NCBI RefSeq assembly: GCF_900114835.1
Contig: NZ_FOUJ01000004.1
Span: forward strand, 248,001 to 312,000
Reading direction: 5' to 3'
Source of the DNA: Methanolobus profundi
GTDB lineage: Archaea > Halobacteriota > Methanosarcinia > Methanosarcinales > Methanosarcinaceae
DNA length: 64,000 bases
The translations under genes and the position numbers were made by a program. The notes beneath the pieces were generated by a model, which did no database searches, was not told where the DNA came from, and worked only from the letters and a program-made list of their open reading frames with translations. The stretch's first letter is position 1; each line of letters starts with the position of its first letter. Below, one piece after another: positions 37,620-46,557 of the stretch.

Positions 37620-38924
37620 TTACATATCTTTTCTACCATTCATATCCCCGAACTTATCCGCAAGACGGTAGGATATGTCAGAAAGATATGCAGTTCCCCA
37701 GGTAGCTGCAATGATAGCACCGAAGAGGTCGAACACAAGGTCCATCATAGTGTCACCTATCCCGTGCTGTGCCAGTATGGCCTGATAACCAAGTCTGAAT
37801 GTCAGTTCATCGCTCAGGAACTCTATTATTTCCCAGATAACTCCCATTGCAAGTACGAAGAGCAGAATGAAAAGGAAGAGCACTTTTGGCGGTATATAGA
37901 TCTCATCGACATAGATGTCTATTGCTCTTATCAATGTATATCCGGCAGCAGCAACCACACTGGCTGAGAGTGCATGGGTAACATGGTCCCATTTTGCGAT
38001 GTCATCGTAGAATGCAAAGGTTCCTGCTGTATGCAGAAAAATAGCCAGGGTAAGCCAGAGGACAAGTCCGGTATCATGAGGGATATTGTACTTTTGTGTT
38101 ATGAGGTATGGTACAAAAGTGAGTGCCAGTCCTGTAGTTGCATTCACAGTGGTGGACAGGTCCTTTTGAATTATCCCGAAAGTCAGTAATATGACAAGTC
38201 CGACCTGCATTATCCTTGCTGCAAGTTTCTGCTTCTCGTCGGATATTCCAAGTAGCCTGCGTATAGGGGCTGGTGGTCTGTGTGTAATGTAGTCCTCAGT
38301 TTCAATGGTCTCCAGGGGATGGATCTCGAACATATCACGGGCTCCGGTGGACCTGAAGTACCATCCAAAGACTATCCCGGCAATGGTCCCTGCTATGAGG
38401 GCATAGATGAATTCTAACATAACGATGTCATTTATCGCATCAGTACCTGGTCCGAAGGGGAGGTAAGCTGTTCCAAGGCCGGTATCCATCAACCATTCCA
38501 GAAGATGTCTCAGACCTGATATTGCAAGGGTGGTGACTATGACAAGCAGTATTGCGAACTTGTAGTTCATCTTCACCGAGGTGAACCAGTGGATCTCAGC
38601 CGCTGCCAGCAGTGCGATGGTGGCCACTGAAATGTAATATGGTATACTGGTGGAAAAGAAATAGTAAGCTGTTGAGCTTCCCACAAGTGGCAGTATAGCT
38701 GCTACTATAAAGTACCACGATGGCATCAGTGACAGTTTTCGTAATATGATTGCAGGAGCTATTATTATCCATATAACCGAAAAGATGAGTATGGTCCACA
38801 TGAACCGGCCATAGACCAGATTTCCGATACCCAGTAAAAAGAGCACCAGAACCATTATCCAGCCAGCAAATGCGTTAAGTGGTGTGCTTTTGAGTAGCTT
38901 GCTGAGTTTGTCTATTGGTTCCAT
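37620..38924 (-). CDS. Integral membrane protein of unknown function
   Basis: A 434-residue protein with about 11-12 hydrophobic helices. The C-terminal third (KWDHVTHALSASVVAA, WEIIEFLSDE, DTMMDLVFDLFGAIIAA) resembles the DUF2238/YjdF-type membrane family, with conserved His, Glu and Asp residues in or near membrane helices. The N-terminal half is a different hydrophobic region, so it may be a fusion. No functional partner is evident; it converges with the TraB-family gene. Confidence 0.75.
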   Translation of the reverse strand: MEPIDKLSKLLKSTPLNAFAGWIMVLVLFLLGIGNLVYGRFMWTILIFSVIWIIIAPAIILRKLSLMPSWYFIVAAILPLVGSSTAYYFFSTSIPYYISVATIALLAAAEIHWFTSVKMNYKFAILLVIVTTLAISGLRHLLEWLMDTGLGTAYLPFGPGTDAINDIVMLEFIYALIAGTIAGIVFGWYFRSTGARDMFEIHPLETIETEDYITHRPPAPIRRLLGISDEKQKLAARIMQVGLVILLTFGIIQKDLSTTVNATTGLALTFVPYLITQKYNIPHDTGLVLWLTLAIFLHTAGTFAFYDDIAKWDHVTHALSASVVAAAGYTLIRAIDIYVDEIYIPPKVLFLFILLFVLAMGVIWEIIEFLSDELTFRLGYQAILAQHGIGDTMMDLVFDLFGAIIAATWGTAYLSDISYRLADKFGDMNGRKDM

Positions 38925-38969
38925 TACTTTTCTTTTGAATACTATCTCAAGTAAATGTAATGAATTTAC

Positions 38970-39329
38970 CTATTCTTCCGGTATCGGAAGTCCATGTTGT
39001 CTCAAAAATGAGAGTTTATCCCAATATCCTCTCTGAAAGATTATCTTATCTTCCACAACGTGGAAAAATCCACATCCACGAAGTCCAAGGGGGTCTTTCC
39101 ACTCCAGGATTCCCCATTCCCCATCCTCAAAGATGTTCTCTACTATGCAGACCATTTCAGCACGAGCAAACTCTTCTTGGAACATCTTTCTGATGTTTTC
39201 TTTACCTTCAACTGGTTCTTCAGGAACCTGATGGTTGACAGCATCCTCACTATACATCTCAGCAAGTTCGTCTGAATCTGCTTTGTTGAAGGCTTCAACC
39301 CATTTTTGTATAATTTCCTTTGGACGCAT
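38970..39329 (-). CDS. SnoaL/NTF2-like small protein
   Basis: A 119-residue cytosolic protein with the SnoaL-like cone fold pattern (VEAFNKADSDELAEMYSEDAV at residues 11-31, then GILEWKDP and GFFHVVEDKI). Such proteins are small enzymes or ligand binders and the reaction cannot be predicted. It follows the transglutaminase-like gene by 21 bases on the same strand, a probable two-gene operon. Confidence 0.75.
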   Translation of the reverse strand: MRPKEIIQKWVEAFNKADSDELAEMYSEDAVNHQVPEEPVEGKENIRKMFQEEFARAEMVCIVENIFEDGEWGILEWKDPLGLRGCGFFHVVEDKIIFQRGYWDKLSFLRQHGLPIPEE

Positions 39330-39350
39330 AATCTCTAGCTCCTGTAACCC

Positions 39351-39950
39351 TCATTTTTTGCTGATCAACAGAACATCCGGCAGGTTCTCGTAGACCTCAT
39401 CGTAGCTCTTGTACTTTCTCAGAACTTCAACAACGATTGGAAGTGGATTAGCCCAGATCTCAGGGAGGTCTGCTTCACCTTCTATTCGTATTTCGTATGC
39501 AAGTTTCTCATGAGGTGGGTTGAACTGGGCATTCACCCCTTCCTTATTTCCTCTTGCATCTATCCGGTACCATCCGATGTCTTCCAGATGAACAGCATTC
39601 AGGGCGTGCAGACAGAATGGTCCTTCTTCTGCATTGTCATCCCTGCTCAGGCGCTGGTAACAGATCCCTGCCGGAATCGAGCTTGCCCTGAGAAGTGCTG
39701 CAAGGAGATGGCTTTTAGCATAGCAGTAGCCTGTTCTATGTTCAAGGACCTCGGATGCTTTCAGGGTTACAGGGTTCATACGGTGGTCGTAGCTGTGTTT
39801 GATCTCATCCCTGACGAACTCGAAACAGCTTCTGGCTATCTCTGTTTGGTCCTGGCTTTTCCCTGCGAGTTCCTTTGCTTTTTTCAGGACTGCGGGGTGG
39901 TCGAAGTCGATAATGGGTGTTGGTTTTAGATGATCCTGCATTCCTGTCAT
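39351..39950 (-). CDS. Transglutaminase-like cysteine protease-fold protein
   Basis: A 199-residue protein with a transglutaminase-like catalytic core: Cys in HRTGYCYAKSHLLAALLRA (about residue 77), His in LHALNAVHLEDIGWYRID (His about 122) and Asp in RIDARGN (about 133). No signal peptide or membrane helix, so it is probably cytosolic, acting as a peptidase or amidase. It is followed by the SnoaL-like gene. Confidence 0.82.
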   Translation of the reverse strand: MTGMQDHLKPTPIIDFDHPAVLKKAKELAGKSQDQTEIARSCFEFVRDEIKHSYDHRMNPVTLKASEVLEHRTGYCYAKSHLLAALLRASSIPAGICYQRLSRDDNAEEGPFCLHALNAVHLEDIGWYRIDARGNKEGVNAQFNPPHEKLAYEIRIEGEADLPEIWANPLPIVVEVLRKYKSYDEVYENLPDVLLISKK

Positions 39951-40055
39951 AATTTCAACCTATTACTGTTGTTTTTGATGGTTTTTCTATATATCTTGAA
40001 CATACTACATATTTAAATAGTGATAGATACCTCTATGGTGCTCCGTTAAAATATA

Positions 40056-40084
40056 CGGTGTATGCCTTATTGCTTTGTACACCG
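40056..40084 (+). promoter_or_regulatory. Inverted repeat in the SulP upstream region
   Basis: CGGTGTA (40056-40062) and TACACCG (40078-40084) form a perfect 7-bp stem with a 15-base loop; a second, GTTAC/GTAAC with a 3-base loop, follows near 40110. The 291-base spacer 39951-40241 otherwise shows nothing recognised. The stems lie in a likely leader of the transporter gene but match no riboswitch I know. Confidence 0.35.
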
Positions 40085-40241
40085 ATAATTCGAAGCATTC
40101 ACTCCAAGATGAATAGTTACAAAGTAACTTCATCCGAAGTCACGTTTTTAGCGAAGTGTCCTACGATCATTAGTGTAGCTTCATTTTTGAGCGTTGACAG
40201 GACTTACGGTTGTATAACAATTTTTAAAAAACAGGATAAAT

Positions 40242-41780
40242 ATGGTATTTATAGAAAATTTAAAAAACGATGATATAAACTTCAAAAATGAGGTTTTATC
40301 CGGCCTGACCGTTTCACTGGCACTTGTGCCTGAAGCTGTGGCCTTCTCAATAATAGCAAATGTCAGTCCATTGGTTGGACTCTATTCTGCCTTTATCATT
40401 GGATTAATAACAGCAGTTCTAGGCGGCAGGCCGGGGATGATCTCCGGTGCCACAGGTGCAATAGCGGTCGTGGTAGTTGCTCTGGTAGTTCGACACGGGG
40501 TTGAGTATCTTTTTGCTGCTGTAGTCCTGATGGGTATTATCCAGATCACTATTGGAGCCTTGAAATTAGGTAAGTTCATCCGACTTGTGCCACATGCAGT
40601 AATGTTTGGATTTGTGAACGGACTGGCTATCGTTATTTTCATGGCCCAGCTTGCCCAGTTCAAATTCATTGACACCAATGGGATAGAACACTGGTTAGGC
40701 GGACAGGCACTCATGACCATGCTGGGATTTGTTGGCCTTACAATGGCTATCATCTATCTGATGCCCAGATTGACAAAAGCAGTTCCTGCTTCACTAACTG
40801 CAATTATAGTTGTCTCAGCAATTGTGATCTCATTCCAGATACAGACCAGAACCGTTGGAGATATTGCATCTATTGCAGGCGGTTTACCGCAGTTCCACCT
40901 ACCTCAGGTCCCACTCAATTTGGAAACACTTAGGATAGTGTTCCCATATTCAATCATCATGGCACTGGTAGGTCTGATAGAAAGTCTGCTGACTTTGACC
41001 GTGATAGATGAAATGACAGAAACAAGAGGCAGAGCAAATAGAGAGAGTGTCGCACAGGGTGTTGCTAATTTTGTCTGTGGTCTATTTGGAGGAATGGGCG
41101 GCTGTGCTATGATAGGACAGAGCCTCATTAATATAAATTCAGGTGCAAGAAGCAGAATATCAAGTATCGTTGCAGCTGTTGGTCTATTACTTATTGTGCT
41201 GGTAGGTGCCCCACTTATCGAAATGATACCAATGGCAGCATTAGTAGGAGTAATGTTTGTAGTTTCCATTGGAACGTTCGAATGGGCTTCGTTAAAGATA
41301 TTCCGTAAAGTACCCACAACAGATGTTGTTGTGATGGTGCTCGTGGCAACTATAACTGTCATATTCCACAACCTTGCAGTAGCGGTGATCGCAGGTGTTA
41401 TCATTTCCGCATTGGCTTTTGCATGGGACAATGCCAAACTGGTGCGTTCAAGAGAAACAGTTGATGACAACGGAATAAAGCATTACGAATTCTTTGGTCC
41501 GTTATTCTTTGGTTCAGTTAGAGAGTTCCAAAATAGATTTGATGTACTAAATGATCCGGAAGAGATAATTATCGATCTCAAAGAATCAAGAGTTACAGAC
41601 CATTCTGCAATTGAAGCATTAAATAAGATCACTGAACGTTATGCAAAGGTGGGTAAAACGGTTCATCTGCGCCATTTAAGCGAAGATTGCCAGATGTTGC
41701 TGGACAATGCATCTGCCATAATCGAGGTAAATCACTGGGAAGACCCTCATTATAAGGTTCCTTCTGACATGCTGGGATAA
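40242..41780 (+). CDS. SulP family anion transporter with STAS domain
   Basis: A 512-residue secondary transporter: about 10-12 hydrophobic helices (residues 15-395; GLTVSLALVPEAVAFSIIANVSPLVGLY is the SulP signature region) and a C-terminal STAS domain (about 415-500; IIIDLKESRVTDHSAIEAL). SulP proteins carry sulfate, bicarbonate or other anions. AGGAT precedes the ATG. Substrate cannot be assigned; sulfate or bicarbonate are usual guesses. Positioned alone. Confidence 0.88.
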   Translation: MVFIENLKNDDINFKNEVLSGLTVSLALVPEAVAFSIIANVSPLVGLYSAFIIGLITAVLGGRPGMISGATGAIAVVVVALVVRHGVEYLFAAVVLMGIIQITIGALKLGKFIRLVPHAVMFGFVNGLAIVIFMAQLAQFKFIDTNGIEHWLGGQALMTMLGFVGLTMAIIYLMPRLTKAVPASLTAIIVVSAIVISFQIQTRTVGDIASIAGGLPQFHLPQVPLNLETLRIVFPYSIIMALVGLIESLLTLTVIDEMTETRGRANRESVAQGVANFVCGLFGGMGGCAMIGQSLININSGARSRISSIVAAVGLLLIVLVGAPLIEMIPMAALVGVMFVVSIGTFEWASLKIFRKVPTTDVVVMVLVATITVIFHNLAVAVIAGVIISALAFAWDNAKLVRSRETVDDNGIKHYEFFGPLFFGSVREFQNRFDVLNDPEEIIIDLKESRVTDHSAIEALNKITERYAKVGKTVHLRHLSEDCQMLLDNASAIIEVNHWEDPHYKVPSDMLG

Positions 41781-41941
41781 GTTCTCCAGTGGAGAATAGA
41801 CGGATAACAGTTATTTGAAGAAAGAGGATATCGGTTTTGTCGATATCCTTATAATTCTCACCGAGATATTCTTTTAACAAAATCAATGTTAATAGCTGGT
41901 GTTGAGTATATTTTCTTTCAAAGAATGGATTATCTCGAAAT

Positions 41942-42847
41942 TCAAGCTATCACCATGCCAAATTCTATGAATGCTTCTCCGTTATCTGAGTCGTTAATGA
42001 TGTCTATATCAGCTGCAGAATAATCATAGGTATCAGGTGTGAAATTATACGTAGCGGTTATATTATTATCAAGGGTTACTTTGAATATGTAATTCTCATC
42101 AGTATTTTCCATCTCAGGAGGACGTATACGTTCACGAGGATCTAGGGAATACGTATTCGTGAAAATTAGTGTTCCTGTTGAATCAAATAATTCAACTGAG
42201 ATCGTATGTGCATATTTGTCATGATTGCTGACTGAAAATTCCAGAGGGAATTCTTTTTCAGAAGGGTATGAATTGATCGTGTATTTGATATCTGATTCTT
42301 TATAGGCTACATATACTGTTCTTTTAGTATTGTTGTCCATTACCCATCCAATTTGTTCGATCACATATCGTTCATTCTTTGAATCAATGGTTCCCAGAAC
42401 AGTTTGGTTGTCCACAACAAAAAGAACATTACTTGTTTCTTGTTGGTCCATGACTATTCCATTGTATTGGTACATAGGTTCCATTTCTCTTTCAAGAGTG
42501 GTTCCATTTTCATCGTCAAAGTATTCTTTTATGTCTTCGTTTACCCAGATACCGGGTTCCATTTCTAAAATGAAACTTGTACCTGCAAGGTTGAGTTCCA
42601 TTATCCCTGTGTCTGCGGTTTGTTTGAAATCTACGGCATCTATTGTGATCAGTTCGTATTTTGTAATTATTGATGGAATGTCAATGCTGCTTTCTTCGTA
42701 AGATGCCGGATCGAAGCTTTGTATATACCCTTCAGGATGCTCGTACTTGGTGTTTCCTGAGTACGAAGTTACTGTGAATACAAAGGCCATGCATACGACA
42801 ACTAATATTGCTACCAATAGCAACAATCTATTGTTACTGATTTTCAT
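41942..42847 (-). CDS. Membrane-anchored hypothetical protein
   Basis: About 301 residues with one N-terminal signal-anchor (residues 7-27, LLLLVAILVVVCMAFVF) and a long, mostly beta-type extracellular part with many Asn/Asp/Thr. No known domain recognised. The ATG at 42847 follows a GTGA; a frame open to 42892 would overlap the upstream gene. It ends a run of four same-strand genes (44052 to 41942) encoding small membrane-anchored proteins. Confidence 0.65.
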   Translation of the reverse strand: MKISNNRLLLLVAILVVVCMAFVFTVTSYSGNTKYEHPEGYIQSFDPASYEESSIDIPSIITKYELITIDAVDFKQTADTGIMELNLAGTSFILEMEPGIWVNEDIKEYFDDENGTTLEREMEPMYQYNGIVMDQQETSNVLFVVDNQTVLGTIDSKNERYVIEQIGWVMDNNTKRTVYVAYKESDIKYTINSYPSEKEFPLEFSVSNHDKYAHTISVELFDSTGTLIFTNTYSLDPRERIRPPEMENTDENYIFKVTLDNNITATYNFTPDTYDYSAADIDIINDSDNGEAFIEFGMVIA

Positions 42848-42879
42848 GCTCACTTCAAACCATCCTCTGATCCAGCATT

Positions 42880-43236
42880 TCAGTCTGCCCACTCAACGTG
42901 AATATTATAGTAGTCATCTCCAACTTTCAGGAAATAGGTTTCATTGCTCTGAAGAAGCTCACCAAATTCATCAATGTTTTTCATAACTTCTACATCCTTA
43001 TAAGGGACTTTGATCTCTGTTCCAGGAGAGGACACAGCTTTCTGTATATATGGATAGTTTTCCAGTTCAGATCGACCAAGTTCCATAAAATTGTCCGGTT
43101 CCTCTGAGAGTTGTTCTGCATATACATAGAGACCTGGTCCTGAAAGATATATCATTGAAAAAAAGATGGCCAGCAAGAACACAGCTAAAAATACAAAAAT
43201 TCCTGCAATGGTCTTTAGATTTATATTCTGTTTCAT
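42880..43236 (-). CDS. Small membrane-anchored hypothetical protein
   Basis: 118 residues: one N-terminal transmembrane segment (about 8-32) and an outside domain ending TYFLKVGDDYYNIHVEWAD. It resembles the next upstream protein (43248): both have the LGRSELENYP/VTEEELNDYP element and the closing D(D/E)YYxI motif, so they are probably tandem duplicates. The function is unknown. Confidence 0.65.
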   Translation of the reverse strand: MKQNINLKTIAGIFVFLAVFLLAIFFSMIYLSGPGLYVYAEQLSEEPDNFMELGRSELENYPYIQKAVSSPGTEIKVPYKDVEVMKNIDEFGELLQSNETYFLKVGDDYYNIHVEWAD

Positions 43237-43247
43237 CTCTAGTCTCC

Positions 43248-43628
43248 TTAAGCAGTCAGAAACCCAATTTCGTAGTATTCGTCCTCGAACTTGACTACAA
43301 AAGAACCCTTATCTTTAAGAAAATCTAATGTTTCGAGCCATTCATCAGGGTCTGTCTTTATGCTACTTTGGATCTTGATCGCTTCTTCCAGTTCAGGATA
43401 GTCATTTAGTTCTTCTTCCGTAACTATGACGAACTCATCGGGAACAGTATCCAGTAGTCTGGCATCTATCTCTTTCGAATGCATGTGGTTGTAAGCACCC
43501 CATGTAAAGAAGGCTGCAAAGAGCAGGAAAAACACAACGATCAACAATCCAAGGGATTTTGCTATTGAAGCATATGGATTTTGCTTATTATCATCGATTT
43601 TTCTTTTTTCAATTGACATTAATATCAC
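43248..43628 (-). CDS. Small membrane-anchored hypothetical protein
   Basis: 126 residues with a transmembrane segment at about 26-46 and an outside domain of acidic residues (VTEEELNDYPELEEAIKI, then KFEDEYYEIGF). Paralogue of the protein encoded 12 bases downstream. No family recognised. Confidence 0.65.
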   Translation of the reverse strand: MILMSIEKRKIDDNKQNPYASIAKSLGLLIVVFFLLFAAFFTWGAYNHMHSKEIDARLLDTVPDEFVIVTEEELNDYPELEEAIKIQSSIKTDPDEWLETLDFLKDKGSFVVKFEDEYYEIGFLTA

Positions 43629-43662
43629 TCTGGTTCACAAGCAGTTCTCAATTTGTATAATG

Positions 43663-44052
43663 CTAAACTGGGGTACCAACTTTCTTATCTCTCATTAATA
43701 GTATCCCGCCAAGTACAAGCAAAATATCGGTTGGAATCCATAAAATTCCCATGAATATGAATCCAACTACACCCGATGCAATTATGATGAGTGCAGAATT
43801 ACGAACATTTTCCGATAATTTGTAAGCCGCTATGATTCCAATAACTGCAAGTGCTGTTGCTGAAAATGTATGGATTGCCAACACTGTTTTTGGGTCAGAT
43901 ATTCCAAGTACTGGTGTCGCACCATAAATAAAGCCTATAGCTATACCATTGGTGGGTATTATCCCTTCAATTAAGCCGTATAGTCCTAAACTCACAAAGA
44001 TACCCAGAACTCCACCAATTATTGCCAGGTATCTTCCTCGGTTTTCTGCCAT
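43663..44052 (-). CDS. Four-helix membrane protein, unknown
   Basis: 129 residues with about four hydrophobic helices (8-30, 55-75, 85-103, 105-123) and short polar loops. No motif recognised. First of the four same-strand genes; 34 bases before the next. Confidence 0.6.
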   Translation of the reverse strand: MAENRGRYLAIIGGVLGIFVSLGLYGLIEGIIPTNGIAIGFIYGATPVLGISDPKTVLAIHTFSATALAVIGIIAAYKLSENVRNSALIIIASGVVGFIFMGILWIPTDILLVLGGILLMRDKKVGTPV

Positions 44053-44299
44053 TTGATCACTCTATATTTTTTACAAATTACTATATTCGAGAATTAGTTC
44101 ATAAATTAATTAAAAATTAAATGTAATTTATTTATTATTTATGGTCATACAATCCAACTGACATTTTTGATATGTAGGTCAGGACTGAAAGATCACATTA
44201 GTTGGAGCCATTGGCCATAAAAAATATATAGTTTACTAAAAAATTAGTACAAAGTTAAATTGAATTTTTGCTACTATCTGAACTTAAAGGACAAATATT

Positions 44300-45934
44300 G
44301 TGAACTTCAAGATCATTGCAGTTATGCTCTTTCTTTTCCTTACTGTTAGTTGTGTCTCTGCAACTACGCTAACAGTAGGTGACAACAGCAATACAGATCT
44401 CTCTTTCAGTTCTATACAGGATGCTTTAAATTATTCCCAAGATAATGATCTAATAATTATTAGTGAGGGCATTTATTCTGAAAATCTTGTTGTTGATAAA
44501 CAATTGAAAATTCGATCTGCTTCTGGAGAGAAAGGAGATGTGATTATTAGTTCTGGTAATTTACAACTACCTGTTATTCATGTGATTTCAGATAATGTTG
44601 AGATTAGGGGACTGACAGTAACAGGGGAAGATGAGAGAGTGTCATCAGGAATCTTTTTGGATGGTGTTAATAATTGTTTATTGATCAATAATGAGATCAC
44701 GAATGTTACTGATGGTATTTTGGGACAAGATGTTTCTGACAATATTATCCAATACAATATGTTATCATCAAACGCTTTTCATGGAGTCTATCTTTTAAAT
44801 TCAACTGCTAACTATTTGGAAGAAAATGGTATTTACAAGAATGAACGTGGAGTGTATCTGAATAATTCTGATAGGAATGTTTTGAGGAATAATAACTTTT
44901 ATTATAATTCGCATTATGGAATCGCTTTGCTAGAAGCCAACAATAATGATGTTACGAACAATACCTTATTTCTGAATGAATTCGGTATAACTCTTACAAA
45001 TTCAGAAAAAAATAATGTCAATAGTAATAATGCCAGTTACAATAAGCAGTATGGTTTTTTCTTATTCCAATCGAATTCAAATAATATCAAAAATAATATT
45101 CTGATAGACAATAAAGACTCTGGTGTGTGTCTTTTTGTATTTTCTACGAATAATACCATTACTGAAAATAAATTTTTGAATAACTTCAATGGTATTTCAA
45201 TAACTGCGAATGACAATTTAATTCTGAATAATACTTTTGAATCGAATGATAATTATGGTATTTTTCATCTTAGTAGTAAAAATGAAAATACTATCGAAGG
45301 AAATACTTTTCAGGATAATGCTTCTGAAAACAAAAAGATAGAATTTTGGAAGCAGGTTGTTTTGTTTGTACTCATGTTCCTACTGATTTCCTTGATTTCA
45401 ATAATCTTTAAAATATCCTGGTTGAAAAAAGGTCTCTTTGGTTTAGCAATACTAATAGTACTATCAGTCATTTTACTCATTGTATGGTATTTCCCATTCG
45501 AATCAGATCTGCCTGGAAATAATGTTTATGTTGAAGATTTAGTTATCAATTCCTCTCCTATAGTTATCAATTCCACTCCTACAAATGAAACACATTCAAT
45601 GGTAACACTTTCAATGAACTTGAATTATCTCTACAAAGAGGCATTTGCTCAGGGAAATAATCGAGGGGAAATGATTGATGATTTGCCGGTACGTGTACAA
45701 GTGCTATCTTTGGATTCTGAAGACGTAGAGAGAGTAGAATACGAAGAAGAGGTTGTTCTGAACTATTTGGAAGAGAATCCACATAAATGTACGTTTGTTC
45801 TAGAAGATGGAATGGAGTATTATCTACATGTTGATGTACAAATGTTAGATGTGTGGTCATATCCCCGTCCATCATATGGAGAGATGCATTGGCTTTCTCT
45901 TGGAGGATATAGTGAGAAAGTAGATTTAAGATGA
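44300..45934 (+). CDS. NosD-like parallel beta-helix surface protein, copy 1
   Basis: 544 residues with a GTG start after AAAGGAC. An N-terminal signal peptide (1-21), a pectate-lyase-like parallel beta helix of repeated Asn-rich coils (about 40-335; NNxxxxNxxxxNxxGIxL), two C-terminal transmembrane helices (about 345-400), and an outside C-terminal domain (MNLNYLYKEAF, PVRVQVLSL). Such proteins often sit in S-layers or bind polysaccharide. It has a paralogue at 46558 with the same layout and a conserved C-terminus. No nos genes nearby. Confidence 0.75.
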   Translation: MNFKIIAVMLFLFLTVSCVSATTLTVGDNSNTDLSFSSIQDALNYSQDNDLIIISEGIYSENLVVDKQLKIRSASGEKGDVIISSGNLQLPVIHVISDNVEIRGLTVTGEDERVSSGIFLDGVNNCLLINNEITNVTDGILGQDVSDNIIQYNMLSSNAFHGVYLLNSTANYLEENGIYKNERGVYLNNSDRNVLRNNNFYYNSHYGIALLEANNNDVTNNTLFLNEFGITLTNSEKNNVNSNNASYNKQYGFFLFQSNSNNIKNNILIDNKDSGVCLFVFSTNNTITENKFLNNFNGISITANDNLILNNTFESNDNYGIFHLSSKNENTIEGNTFQDNASENKKIEFWKQVVLFVLMFLLISLISIIFKISWLKKGLFGLAILIVLSVILLIVWYFPFESDLPGNNVYVEDLVINSSPIVINSTPTNETHSMVTLSMNLNYLYKEAFAQGNNRGEMIDDLPVRVQVLSLDSEDVERVEYEEEVVLNYLEENPHKCTFVLEDGMEYYLHVDVQMLDVWSYPRPSYGEMHWLSLGGYSEKVDLR

Positions 45935-45945
45935 TCAGATTTTAG

Positions 45946-46422
45946 ATGATATTTATGGGTAAAATAAGATATATTTTAGTTTTAGCCATTTTTGTAATTG
46001 GAGTGGTCAGTTTCATACAGTATATCCAGTATGAATCAGGAAAAAATGGGATTGAAGAAGGTCCAATGATTCTTAGTGTTAATGCTAATGGTAGTCTGGA
46101 GACGATAAATGGTAGCTATTTGGATATAACCAAAATGTCCATTCGGAATGGATTCAACGGTGATCTAATTGAAATAAGTAATAAAGATGAAATAAGTTCT
46201 TTGACAAAGCATGTCTCTGGATTTTCATATACAGAGAATTCTTCTCTGGAAGGGCGTAAAGGATGGAGGTATGCAGTCAAATTCTACGATGAAAGTCACC
46301 TGATATCAACGTTTATTGTTAGCAATAATTATCATGTTAAGGTTGATGGTGTCTATTACACTCCTGATGAACCGGGAATTGAAAGCTATTTCTCTGATAG
46401 ATACTCTGAGTGGTTCTATTGA
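45946..46422 (+). CDS. Membrane-anchored hypothetical protein
   Basis: 158 residues with an N-terminal transmembrane segment (about 8-26) and a short outside domain. It begins 11 bases after the first beta-helix gene and lies between the two paralogues, suggesting co-expression. An ATG at 45955 is an alternative start. Unknown family. Confidence 0.55.
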   Translation: MIFMGKIRYILVLAIFVIGVVSFIQYIQYESGKNGIEEGPMILSVNANGSLETINGSYLDITKMSIRNGFNGDLIEISNKDEISSLTKHVSGFSYTENSSLEGRKGWRYAVKFYDESHLISTFIVSNNYHVKVDGVYYTPDEPGIESYFSDRYSEWFY

Positions 46423-46557
46423 AATAACTGGAAAATTAATCATAAGAGAGCTATATTTTGTCAGATTGTCACATCTAAAAAATACAATTTAGCATTTTTT
46501 TGTATACAGGGAACTTTAACAGAAAACACTGAGATAAATATTGGTATAGAGGATCAA